DNA from: Pinirhizobacter soli
GTDB taxonomy: Bacteria > Pseudomonadota > Gammaproteobacteria > Xanthomonadales > Rhodanobacteraceae
Assembly (NCBI RefSeq): GCF_015905305.1
Contig: NZ_JADZLQ010000001.1
Coordinates: 434,001 to 498,000, forward strand
DNA: 64,000 nucleotides
Direction: 5' to 3'
Below, in pieces: positions 17,335 through 25,731 of this stretch; the first letter of the stretch is position 1, and each line of letters begins with the position of its first letter. The translations under genes were made by a program, and so were the position numbers. The notes under the pieces were generated by a model, which had not been told where the DNA came from, searched no databases, and saw only the letters and a program-made list of their open reading frames with translations.

Positions 17335-20334
17335 TCATGCTTTTGGCCTCAGCAGCGACGCGCTGTTTGGACCAATGCATGCTTCTAGCCGCTCGCCGCT
17401 CAAGTCGTTCACGGCTTCCGGCGTCGAGCATCCGGCGTTGAAGAGCCCGAGGTATTGCCCTCTGGTCAGGGCGAGCGGCAAGTTTGTGAGCGGCAGCGCA
17501 CCGGCCGGAAGGCCGAATTCGAGTCGTTGAAGAACTTCGTCGAGTCCCGCCAGGAACGTGGGCTGGTCCGGGAAGAGCGCCGACAGGATTTGGTGCGTCG
17601 AGCGCAGGTGAAAGCGGGTTGCGTCGGCGATTCCGATGATGTTTCCGTATCCGACAGCGCCTCCGAAGGGCGTGGTCGAGAACCGCTTCTCCAACACGTC
17701 GACGGGGGTACCCTCGATCCAGTCGTACAAGAGCGCCGCGCGTTTGCATCGGCACCAGAACTCAATCTCGTCCCGGCAATATCGCTGCAGTGCCTGCGTC
17801 ATCGCATGCCCATAACGCTGCGCCACGTCATTGGCGCGCACGCTCTCCGATCGCCCCCGCTTCATGACCGGTGTGTAGATCGCATCCATTTCGTCGAGGA
17901 CCTGCACCATCGCCAGCACGTGGGTGGGCGACGTCTGTGCGGCGTTCAGTTGTTTCATCAACTCGACCAGCCGCAGGCTCGACTCAAACGACAAGGACGA
18001 AGCGCCACAGGCGCGTCCGAGCAAGGTCAGGTGGATCAACTCGCCCTCGCGCTCGGCCAGCCCGGCCTGCAGCAGGCGCTCGACCAACGCGGTGACTTCA
18101 TGCTCCACGATCGCGATCCATTGCGGGTTTGCGCGTGATGCAGAGTAGCCGCCGAACGTGTTGACAAGAAGGCCAGGAATTTCGGTGGCTCGCACGCCCC
18201 GAACCTGGCTAAGCAAGCGCAATGTCCAGGTTGGCAGGTCGCGCTGCTGGAAGGATGACTTCACGTCTTCAGGCACGCCGAGCACGTACTTTTGGAACAG
18301 TTGCGCGCGTTCCATCGGCGTGTCGGCAAGGATGATGGCCTTGCCGGTCTCGTTGTATCCGAGCCGTCCTGCCCGTCCTGCCATGTTCTTGTACTCGGCG
18401 ACGGTGAATGGGCGGCCGTCCTCACCGACGAACTCGTTCTCGGCCAGGATCACCGTCGATGCCGGCGTGTTGATACCGGCAGCTAGCGTTGTGGTGGCCA
18501 CCAGCGCATGGATACCGCCGCCAGCGTTGCGATAACCTTTCTCGACGGCTTCGCGCTCCGCGCGCAAGAGGTTGGTGTTGTGGAACGCGGTGCCCCCCGC
18601 AAGGCATTCCCGCAGATCCTGCGAGGCGCCGGTCAGATCCTGAGTTGGCAGCACGTCCAAGACGGTCGTCGCAGGACCCAGGCCCAATTCCTTGGACAAG
18701 TATTTGGCGCACCCCTGTGCCGGACCACGCATGTTGCGGAAGACCAGCAACTTCTCGCCCTGTGCTACCAGTTGCTGAACCAACGGCACGATCACGTCTT
18801 GCGAGCTGGGCTTGTCGCGACGCTGCACGATGCGATGCGCAGGCAACAGGGCTTCGGTCTTGGTGGTGCCGTCCACATCGACGAACTGGAACGTCCCGCG
18901 CCGATCGAGCACGCCCTCGACCAGGGGCACAGGCCGCTCGCGGGACATCAATAAGGGCAGGTCGAGCCAGCGATCGAAGCTGTTGAGGTTGCCAATGACC
19001 GCCGACAAGATCACCAGTTGCGGCTCGATGCCGCGCTGACGCGCCCGCAGCAGAAGCGCGAAAATCAACTCGACCGTAATGCCTCGATTCGGGTCCGTGA
19101 TGAATTGGCCCTCGTCAAGCACGACGAGGCCGAGCTGGTTGAGCAGGCGCGGCGAACCGAGCGCCAGATTGAGAAAGGTTTCGTAGGTGAAGAAACCCAG
19201 GTCATAGCGACCGCCCAACACGGGGCCAATGCCATCCGTTGCATCACCGCTGCACCGAACGACGCGCAGGCCCGCAGGTCCGTATCGCTTGCTGAACTCC
19301 TCGAACTTCTCGTTGACCAGCGCCCGATATGGCAGCAGAAACGCCGCTTTCTTGCCGGCTGTGACCGCCTGAATCGCAGCCAGTTCGCCGATCATGGTCT
19401 TACCCGAGCTGGTCGGCGCGACCACCAGCAGCGATCTGCCGGCCAGTACGCCATGTTCGTTGACGGCCTTGAGTTGCAGCGCGTTGAGGCCTCGCGGGAA
19501 ATCCGTCGTCCACTGATCGACGATCTCCGGCGGAAAGCCGTGCGCGGAAAATTCCGCAAATGATCCCGACATTTGCTGGACCGCTCTGGCCGGGAACGCA
19601 GCGGCGTAGTTGTCACCACGCTTAAGGGCTGGAAACACAAGGCCACCCTGGACGTTGCCCAGGAATACAGGCGTCTGTGTCACGCTGATGCGCTCGGCCT
19701 CGACACGCGCCAGCCGGATAATCTCGCCGGCGATTTCCGGGAAGCTGACCGAGTCGCCGACCGCACCCGTCAACGCCTCTATCACGGCATGCGTAAGCAA
19801 TCCGTGTCCGGTGCCCGGCTGCTCCCAGGCAGATTCGTTGGTTGCACAGGCGGCAAGCAGAATGCGCCCTTCGCCGTAAATCCCAGTCAACGCAAATGCG
19901 CTTCGCGGGCGCGCTGCAGCCTCCAGTACGCGTGCAGGCGCCTGCCCGCTGAAGCAGCAGTCAAGCACGCACAGCACCGCACGCGCCTTCGTCGCCTTGA
20001 AGGCATCGGCCAAGCCCGCCATCGACAGGCCTGTGCTGGAAAGATCGGCTGCGTTGGTATCGAACAGGACCAGGTTTCCATCGGGAGAGCCATGCCCAGC
20101 GAATGTGATGACGACCACGTCGTCCTGGCCCGCGGCCGACAGCGTTCCGAGGATGGCCTGAGACACCTCTGCATGCGTGGCGGCCTCATCGACAAGCAGT
20201 CGGCCAGCCAAGCCTTCGACAGTGTCGGTGAACAGCGCCCACAACGCCGTAGCATCGCGGCGGGCCCCGCCCAGCTCGGGGATCGTCGCGTCGAGGTGTT
20301 TATTGATACCCACGAAAATTGCTTTGATCGCCAC
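17335..20334 (-). CDS. Caspase-Ski2-like helicase fusion protein
   Basis: A 999-residue fusion. Residues 1-235 form a caspase-like (C14) domain with the dyad His81 (in FAGHGS) and Cys127 (in LDCCFSG), plus LLAACATNESAW. Residues 280-750 form a Ski2/Hel308-like SF2 helicase: Walker A APTSSGKT (306-313), motif II DEGQ (407-410) instead of the usual DExH, motif V TTTLAAGINTP and motif VI NMAGRAGRLGY. A winged-helix region and a final helix-hairpin-helix-like segment (LGLFNAGCSTPEAVNDL) follow. It starts at a GTG eight bases after the nucleotidyltransferase stop, so the genes are coupled. Helicase sensing of nucleic acid that triggers a protease is a reasonable inference, not shown. Confidence 0.85.
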   Translation of the reverse strand: MAIKAIFVGINKHLDATIPELGGARRDATALWALFTDTVEGLAGRLLVDEAATHAEVSQAILGTLSAAGQDDVVVITFAGHGSPDGNLVLFDTNAADLSSTGLSMAGLADAFKATKARAVLCVLDCCFSGQAPARVLEAAARPRSAFALTGIYGEGRILLAACATNESAWEQPGTGHGLLTHAVIEALTGAVGDSVSFPEIAGEIIRLARVEAERISVTQTPVFLGNVQGGLVFPALKRGDNYAAAFPARAVQQMSGSFAEFSAHGFPPEIVDQWTTDFPRGLNALQLKAVNEHGVLAGRSLLVVAPTSSGKTMIGELAAIQAVTAGKKAAFLLPYRALVNEKFEEFSKRYGPAGLRVVRCSGDATDGIGPVLGGRYDLGFFTYETFLNLALGSPRLLNQLGLVVLDEGQFITDPNRGITVELIFALLLRARQRGIEPQLVILSAVIGNLNSFDRWLDLPLLMSRERPVPLVEGVLDRRGTFQFVDVDGTTKTEALLPAHRIVQRRDKPSSQDVIVPLVQQLVAQGEKLLVFRNMRGPAQGCAKYLSKELGLGPATTVLDVLPTQDLTGASQDLRECLAGGTAFHNTNLLRAEREAVEKGYRNAGGGIHALVATTTLAAGINTPASTVILAENEFVGEDGRPFTVAEYKNMAGRAGRLGYNETGKAIILADTPMERAQLFQKYVLGVPEDVKSSFQQRDLPTWTLRLLSQVRGVRATEIPGLLVNTFGGYSASRANPQWIAIVEHEVTALVERLLQAGLAEREGELIHLTLLGRACGASSLSFESSLRLVELMKQLNAAQTSPTHVLAMVQVLDEMDAIYTPVMKRGRSESVRANDVAQRYGHAMTQALQRYCRDEIEFWCRCKRAALLYDWIEGTPVDVLEKRFSTTPFGGAVGYGNIIGIADATRFHLRSTHQILSALFPDQPTFLAGLDEVLQRLEFGLPAGALPLTNLPLALTRGQYLGLFNAGCSTPEAVNDLSGERLEACIGPNSASLLRPKA

Positions 20335-20342
20335 GCCGCCCC

Positions 20343-21239
20343 CTATTCGATTCGCGCCAAGAGTTGTTCGATTACGTCGCTCGCTTGGCGCTGACGCAAC
20401 GCCCTCGCCTCGCGTTGCTCGGGCTCGTCACCCTCGCCCAGTTCAAATTTGGCGACGGACACCGGACCGTCCTTGCGATACCCCTCCGTCTTGTCGTCAT
20501 ACACAAAGCGGCTACGCAGGATCGCCAGGCAAGCCTGAATCACGGCGCCATGCGTGCCATCGCTTTCCTTGCGGAAAGCTTCGGCAACGGCGTCCATGCC
20601 ATCGGGCGCGTGTTCAATGCAATAGATCAGGTCGTGCGCATCCTTGCGTTCAAACCGTTGGTCGAAGGCGAACGCCTTCAGGCAGGTAAAACTCACCAAG
20701 TTGGCGTGCTTGATTTTCTCTGTCGCGACGCCGTTGTCGCCTAACAGTTCCGCTTGGATCTCGGTGACTTGGTGGAGATCGAAGACGATGGACGAGTGCG
20801 GGATATTCAGCGCCGAGATCGTTCCTTCGGTAGGCAACGGCTGCACCTTGCCGCCGGCGATCTGCGGCGCGTCGGCCAACAACTCCAACACCATCAAGGC
20901 ACCGTGTTCGGTGCGGGTCTGCCAACGCCACGAGAGCTTTTGCTTCTTTTCGTTCTCGGCGCGCTCGAAGCCCATCTTCTTGAGGTTGTCCTCCAGCGTT
21001 TGGTACGCCTCAGTGTCGGCCAGCATCTGCAAGTCGATCACGATGTCCACGTCCAGCGTGCCGGCGTGCGCAGGTATTAGTGGCGGACGGGCGGCCACTA
21101 GGTATCGAGGAGTCAGGCCACCGACCAGGTAGACCGAATCCTTCCATGGACCTAGCCCGCGCAACAGCGTCACGAGAACACGCTCGCAGTCGAGGGTGTA
21201 TTGATCGCTGTAGCCGTCAAGGGTCGCGGGCTTGGTCAT
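20343..21239 (-). CDS. AbiEii-like nucleotidyltransferase
   Basis: A 298-residue nucleotidyltransferase-fold protein. The NTase signature is VYLVGGLTPRYL followed by TLDVDIVIDL, with metal-binding D63 and D65. A later RKDAHDLIYCIE segment corresponds to the conserved R-D-x-x-D region of AbiEii/MenT toxins. Such enzymes transfer nucleotides to tRNA acceptor ends or other targets. Its ATG overlaps the stop of the AbiEi-like gene (TGATG), the normal antitoxin-toxin arrangement of AbiE. It is diverged, so activity is inferred. Confidence 0.7.
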   Translation of the reverse strand: MTKPATLDGYSDQYTLDCERVLVTLLRGLGPWKDSVYLVGGLTPRYLVAARPPLIPAHAGTLDVDIVIDLQMLADTEAYQTLEDNLKKMGFERAENEKKQKLSWRWQTRTEHGALMVLELLADAPQIAGGKVQPLPTEGTISALNIPHSSIVFDLHQVTEIQAELLGDNGVATEKIKHANLVSFTCLKAFAFDQRFERKDAHDLIYCIEHAPDGMDAVAEAFRKESDGTHGAVIQACLAILRSRFVYDDKTEGYRKDGPVSVAKFELGEGDEPEQREARALRQRQASDVIEQLLARIE

Positions 21240-22339
21240 CAGAAACCAATCCTGTCTCTGCGCAGATGCTCGGCCATTTCCTTGGCTCGCCCCTCGCCCC
21301 CCAGCAAGTCGAGGTAGACCTGAATGGGGCTTGCCAACCAGACATCGCCAATGCGCTCGCGAAACAGCAGTTCGCCCGGTGATTTGGCTTCAATGACCGT
21401 CAGATTGGCACCTTCGTTGACGGCCCTTGCACCCAACTCGTCGATGGCGGCGTCAGCTGCGGACCCGACCAACAACCGGCAACGAACCTGAGACACGTTG
21501 GAAAGGAACGGCGCATAGCGTTGCGCGGCCGCTTCATGGGTGATCGCGTAGCCAACCTGGTGGGACCCGAACACATGGCCTGCATGCTCGACCAATTGAT
21601 CCGCCTTGAGGGCGGGCACGTAATAGCGCCGCAGTGCGGGGGCACGCATCGATGCAAGCTGCTTCAGCCAGGCGTCCAGCATCGCGCCTGGCTCTTTGAG
21701 ATGCCGTTCTTTGCTCGGGCCCTGGCCGCGCGTAGCCAGCCAATCGAAACGTTCCAGTTCCGTCAGCACCTGCGAGGTGGTCGCCGGGGACACCTGCGCT
21801 TGTTCGGCTAGTTCCTTGACGCTGAACCAGTCCTGGTGTCGAACCAACAAGGCGTGCAGCACCTGCGCGCGGCGACCCGCAAAGAGCGATCGGACAGATT
21901 TAGCCAACGTCTTGGGCGGCGGCCTGTCGATGTAGAGATAGGCGCCGTGCGCAGGTAAGAACAGGCTGCCGCCGCTGTCGAAATACCCGACACGCTCGGT
22001 TCTGAGTAGGTCCTTGGCTCCCGGAGAGATCGACTCAGCAACCAGCAATGGCAAAGCCTCGTCGGCGCTCTTCCCCATAGGCTGGCTGCGGCCATAGTCC
22101 CGGAACTGCCAGAGAACTTCGCGCACATCCCTGGGATAGACCGCCTTTTTCGCCTCGATCAGCAGCGTGAACGACCTGCCAGCAACATGGAGTTCGATCT
22201 GGGCGTCGTGCCGAGGCTCGTCCGGCGATCCAACGGACTCCCAGCGACCCAGATTCGCATGCACTTCCGGCAGCCCCTGGAGGGTTTCCAGGAACTGCTC
22301 GATCAGTTGCCACTCGTTCGTCGGGGACTCAAGCACCAT
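21239..22339 (-). CDS. AbiEi-like regulator with nuclease-like N-terminus
   Basis: A 366-residue protein. Residues 1-130 show a PD-(D/E)xK-like pattern, D45 then E62-x-K64 (LLIEAKKA). A winged HTH follows near residues 150-205 (FSVKELAEQAQVSPATTSQVLTELERF), then an AbiEi-type C-terminal domain. AbiEi antitoxins repress their own operon by binding inverted repeats; the promoter just upstream has three evenly spaced palindromes. It is the first gene of the defence operon. The start ATG at 22339 lies about 30 bases after the predicted transcription start, with only a weak ribosome site. Confidence 0.7.
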   Translation of the reverse strand: MVLESPTNEWQLIEQFLETLQGLPEVHANLGRWESVGSPDEPRHDAQIELHVAGRSFTLLIEAKKAVYPRDVREVLWQFRDYGRSQPMGKSADEALPLLVAESISPGAKDLLRTERVGYFDSGGSLFLPAHGAYLYIDRPPPKTLAKSVRSLFAGRRAQVLHALLVRHQDWFSVKELAEQAQVSPATTSQVLTELERFDWLATRGQGPSKERHLKEPGAMLDAWLKQLASMRAPALRRYYVPALKADQLVEHAGHVFGSHQVGYAITHEAAAQRYAPFLSNVSQVRCRLLVGSAADAAIDELGARAVNEGANLTVIEAKSPGELLFRERIGDVWLASPIQVYLDLLGGEGRAKEMAEHLRRDRIGF

Positions 22340-22351
22340 GGTTTTTGGTTC

Positions 22352-22421
22352 TTTACTGCGCAGTGAATATGGCTATTCTACCGAATATTCGGCAAAAGCT
22401 CAATATTTACTGCGCAGTGAA
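22352..22421 (-). promoter_or_regulatory. Promoter with three symmetric palindromic operators
   Basis: On the minus strand, TTGAGC (22398-22403) and TAGAAT (22375-22380) form -35 and -10 boxes with a 17-bp spacer. A perfect palindrome CCGAATATTCGG (22381-22392) fills most of the spacer. Two identical TTTACTGCGCAGTGAA boxes (22352-22367 and 22406-22421), each with a perfect 10-bp palindromic core, flank it. Their centres lie exactly 27 bp either side of the middle palindrome's centre. This is a strong sign of repression of the AbiEi-led operon, probably by the AbiEi-like protein. Confidence 0.75.
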
Positions 22422-22515
22422 GATCATGGCTTCCGCCGCTCTGACGCCTCCGCCAAGGCTGCGACGGCGTCTACTGGCCGAGCGTCCGTGACAAAGCCCC
22501 CCGACTCGATGCGCC

Positions 22516-22731
22516 CTACCCGCCCTGCTTGAATCCCCGATCGCGGGACATGAACGCCTCCAGCATGTAAGGGATGAGGGTCGCCGCGTCGACATTTTCA
22601 CCGTAAGTGCGGCCATGAAGGGCCGCATAGCGGTCGAGGTCTGCCTTCAGCGCGACCGGACACACGAAGGTCAGCTTGACGCTCTCGGTCTTGGGCAACG
22701 GGCCCAGTCGCAGCTTGCGCGCCGTGCTCAT
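22516..22731 (-). CDS. DUF2274 protein of the trb operon
   Basis: A 71-residue protein (MSTARKLRLGPLPKTESVK) matching the small DUF2274 proteins found after trbI in Tn4371/IncP-like elements. Its ATG overlaps the trbI stop by four bases, so it is the last gene of the trb operon. A conserved VKLTFVCPVALKADLDRYA segment resembles a ribbon-helix-helix fold. Function unknown. Confidence 0.8.
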   Translation of the reverse strand: MSTARKLRLGPLPKTESVKLTFVCPVALKADLDRYAALHGRTYGENVDAATLIPYMLEAFMSRDRGFKQGG

Positions 22732-24020
22732 CGTGAAGTCCCCCGGTTGAAGAACAACGGTTGGTAGGGCCGCAGCACAAGGTCGCGGTTGACGATGATA
22801 CGCACCGGCAGGCCTGGCCGCTCTGTCAGAGTCGGCTGGATGTTGAGATTGCGCCGGGTCATCTCCTGTCCGGCCTGGTTCACGCTGTCCTGCAGGCTGT
22901 CGCGACCGGCGACGATGACGCGATCGCCGCCCTGGCGGTTCTCCGGCGCGGCCAGCTCGGCACCGACACCCAGTAGCGTCGTCAGTGCGGCGCCAGCGAA
23001 GATGCGATCCCAATGCCAATCGACGCCATCCTCCAGTCCGGCATAGCCGGCTGGGTCTGTGCCGGCAAGGTTGTCCAGCGTGAGCGATGACGTGTCCGGC
23101 AGAATGACCCTGTTCCACACCACCTGCACGCGGCTCTGCCCATAAGCGACCTGACTGTTGTATTTGCCGAAGATGCGCGCCCCCTGCGGTATCAGCAGGT
23201 AGCGGCCGGTCGCCGTGTCATAGACCGGCTCCGTCACTGTGCCGATCACGTCGCCCGGCAGGTCGGACTTGATGCCCGTTACGAGCGCTGCCGCGATCAC
23301 CGTGCCAGCCATCACCTGGTACGGCGAGGTCGGCATTTGCAGATTGCCGGAATTACGTGTTTCCGTAGTTCCGGCTTTCTGGAACGCCTCCTTCTGGTCT
23401 TGCCGGTTCTGCACGGCAGTCGGGTCTGCGGGCTGAGCCGCCGTCGAGGCCGGGCCAGCGGCCTGCGGATCGAAGCCGGTCAAGCCAGATGTCGGGCCGG
23501 CAGCGGCCACCTGCGCCGGCGCACTAGCTGAGGCGCGTTGATTGCTGGAGCGGAAGAATACCGATGATCCCGCTGCCGCTTCAGCCTCCTTGCGCCGCGC
23601 GTCACGCTCGGCGGCGCCCGGGTCTTGACCGGGCGGCGAGTATTGGGCCACGGCCGGCTGCTGAGACTTTACGATGGCCGGCCCCAGGTCGCCGGGCAAC
23701 GGCGGCCCCAGCTCTGGCACCTTGGGCGGCAGCTTGGAGTAATCGGTAGGAAGCTGGTCCAGTCCTTCGGAGCGCGAGACGCGATCGACGTTGTAAAGCT
23801 CGGCAGGCTCATTGCCGCCGCGCCGATGCGTAGGCTGCAACGACCACATCGTTGCGCCCAGTACGGCTACGCCGAGGCCGCCAGTGAGCAGCGCCAGCGT
23901 CCGTCGATTGAGGCGCGTCACCGGGCGCGGTTGCGCCCGCAGCGCTACGTTCTCGGGCGCGACCTTCGGCGCAGCGTCGAGAATCGGCACATCCGGGGTT
24001 TCGTCCTGGCTCATGGTCAT
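22728..24020 (-). CDS. trbI: Conjugal transfer protein TrbI (VirB10-like)
   Basis: A 430-residue VirB10 homologue that spans the envelope and links the inner-membrane channel to the outer-membrane core of the type IV secretion system. It has an N-terminal cytoplasmic tail, a membrane helix near residues 40-60, a proline-rich periplasmic stretch (PPKVPELGPPLPGD) and the conserved C-terminal beta-barrel (about residues 220-430, YLLIPQGARIFGKY). It overlaps trbG by four bases. Confidence 0.93.
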   Translation of the reverse strand: MTMSQDETPDVPILDAAPKVAPENVALRAQPRPVTRLNRRTLALLTGGLGVAVLGATMWSLQPTHRRGGNEPAELYNVDRVSRSEGLDQLPTDYSKLPPKVPELGPPLPGDLGPAIVKSQQPAVAQYSPPGQDPGAAERDARRKEAEAAAGSSVFFRSSNQRASASAPAQVAAAGPTSGLTGFDPQAAGPASTAAQPADPTAVQNRQDQKEAFQKAGTTETRNSGNLQMPTSPYQVMAGTVIAAALVTGIKSDLPGDVIGTVTEPVYDTATGRYLLIPQGARIFGKYNSQVAYGQSRVQVVWNRVILPDTSSLTLDNLAGTDPAGYAGLEDGVDWHWDRIFAGAALTTLLGVGAELAAPENRQGGDRVIVAGRDSLQDSVNQAGQEMTRRNLNIQPTLTERPGLPVRIIVNRDLVLRPYQPLFFNRGTSR

Positions 24021-25018
24021 TTCCCCCGCGTGCCATCCGTGCGCTCGATGCGCACCACGTCGCCCTTGTCACCGCCCAGGCGAAGTTCGGCCGCGCCGAA
24101 CAGCCGATCCACGATGTAGTACGGTGAGCGGAAGCGGTAGTTCACCAGTTGCCCATCGCCCTGAGCGCCGATCACGAACAAAGGCGGCAGCTCGCCCTGA
24201 GCGATGCCACCTGGGAACTGGATATAGACCTTCTCGCCGTCGTCGAAAGCGCGCAACGGCTTCCACGGTGGATTGCTGCCGCTGACTGCGTAGCGGAAAC
24301 GGATCTTCTCCAGCGACAGGCCGGTATCGACCGGCGCGGTCGCCTGCGCGGCCTGCGACTGGCGCTGCAAGGCCAACATTCGGTCTTTCGGGTAGTCCCA
24401 GGACACCGATGCCATCCACGCTTTTTCCGTCGAGGTCAACTCCAGCAGGTATGTCCTGCGGTTCGTGGTGACGACCAGATTGGTCTTGAGGCCCGACCGG
24501 GTGGGCTTCACCAGCACGTTGACGCGCAGCTCGGCCCCGGCGCCGCTGGACGTATCGCCGACAATCCAGCGCACGGTGTCCCCTGCGGCGACCGTCACCA
24601 GTTCCTCGCCCGGCTGGAGCGATACGACGGTGACGCGTCCCGGCGCGGCATAGACCTGGTACAGCGCGCCATCGGTGAAAGGCCATACCTGAATCGCGTT
24701 GACATAGCCCTCGCGAGTCGGCGCCATACGCGCCTCGGCGTTGGCACGCGAGACGCGCACGGTTTCGTCAGCCGGCTCGGGCGTGGACTTGGCTTCATCC
24801 ACGTCAGGCAGCGGCTTCATCTGCGCCGGCATCGGCAGCACCTTCGGCACCTCCACCACTTCCACCGGCTTTGGCGGTTCTGGCAACGGTTGCGCCTGCA
24901 CCGGCTCATCGAGCGAAATATGCGGCGGCGGCTTGCCCTGCGAGGCGCAGCCCAATAGTGACGATGTGGTGACCACCAAGGTCAGCACCAAAGCGTAAAA
25001 GCGGAAAAACTGGTTCAT
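24017..25018 (-). CDS. trbG: Conjugal transfer lipoprotein TrbG (VirB9-like)
   Basis: A 333-residue VirB9 homologue forming the outer-membrane core complex with TrbI. The N-terminus is a lipoprotein signal with a lipobox ending LLGC (Cys24). A proline-rich segment follows, then the VirB9 beta-sandwich (VYAAPGRVTVVSLQPGEEL; TNRRTYLLELTST). It overlaps both trbF and trbI by four bases, showing a translationally coupled operon. Confidence 0.92.
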   Translation of the reverse strand: MNQFFRFYALVLTLVVTTSSLLGCASQGKPPPHISLDEPVQAQPLPEPPKPVEVVEVPKVLPMPAQMKPLPDVDEAKSTPEPADETVRVSRANAEARMAPTREGYVNAIQVWPFTDGALYQVYAAPGRVTVVSLQPGEELVTVAAGDTVRWIVGDTSSGAGAELRVNVLVKPTRSGLKTNLVVTTNRRTYLLELTSTEKAWMASVSWDYPKDRMLALQRQSQAAQATAPVDTGLSLEKIRFRYAVSGSNPPWKPLRAFDDGEKVYIQFPGGIAQGELPPLFVIGAQGDGQLVNYRFRSPYYIVDRLFGAAELRLGGDKGDVVRIERTDGTRGK

Positions 25019-25719
25019 GGCTTAGCTCCTTCGGACGCATCGAGTTCACGGCTCCACGACAAGCCGTTGACGTAGATGCCCAGCGGGTTCTTGCGCAGGC
25101 GTTGCTCGGTGCGCGGGGTTTGCAGGACGATGGAAATGACAGCGTTCCAGCGTTGGGTGCCGGCCGGTGCGCCGTTGACGAAACGCTGCTCCGTCCAGCG
25201 CACGTTGAATGACGAATCGCTGGCGCGAACGACACTGGTGATTTGCACCGTCACCGACTCCTTGCCGACGCGAGCGAACGGATCGTTCGTGCGCGCGTAG
25301 TCGTTGAGTACCGCTGCGCCGCGGTCAGTGGTGTAGTCGTAGGCGTCCAGCCAGTTCTGCCGTACCACGATGGGATCAATCGACAGTGAGCGCACCAGCG
25401 TGATGAAGTGCGCCAAGTGGTAAGCGACCTGTGCATCTGCTGGCCGGTACGGCGTGGCGGCTTCGCCGATCGCGCGTACCTGTCCGGTCTTGTCCACTTC
25501 CACCACGTAGGGCGTGACGATGGACTGCGCCGAGCGCCAAACCAGGCCGCCCGCCATCAAGAGCGCCAGCGCGAGGCAACCGAAGGCCATCAGCCGCCAG
25601 TTCTTCGCCTGCACGCGGGCCGAGCCGATGCGCTCGTCCCACACCTGCGCGGCGGCTTGATACGGGGTGGCAGGCTGCGGCGTATCGGCGTAGCGCACCT
25701 GCGGTCGTTTGAATCGCAT
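25015..25719 (-). CDS. trbF: Conjugal transfer protein TrbF (VirB8-like)
   Basis: A 234-residue VirB8 homologue, an inner-membrane assembly factor of the mating apparatus. One membrane helix lies near residues 44-64 (LMAFGCLALALLMAGGLVW), followed by the periplasmic NTF2-like domain (YVVEVDKTGQVRAIGEA; FVNGAPAGTQRWNAVISI). It lies between trbL and trbG in the usual order. Confidence 0.92.
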   Translation of the reverse strand: MRFKRPQVRYADTPQPATPYQAAAQVWDERIGSARVQAKNWRLMAFGCLALALLMAGGLVWRSAQSIVTPYVVEVDKTGQVRAIGEAATPYRPADAQVAYHLAHFITLVRSLSIDPIVVRQNWLDAYDYTTDRGAAVLNDYARTNDPFARVGKESVTVQITSVVRASDSSFNVRWTEQRFVNGAPAGTQRWNAVISIVLQTPRTEQRLRKNPLGIYVNGLSWSRELDASEGAKP

Positions 25720-25731
25720 AGCTGGTTCTCC

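Noticed and set aside
17335-20334. Hachiman helicase HamB
   Set aside because: The helicase is Ski2-like, but it is fused to a caspase and no HamA (DUF1837) gene is adjacent.
22352-22421. LexA/SOS boxes
   Set aside because: The palindromes do not resemble known gammaproteobacterial or Xanthomonas LexA sites.
22443-22471. Terminator after the trb operon
   Set aside because: GACGCC/GGCGTC is a short stem with a 17-base loop and no T tract.
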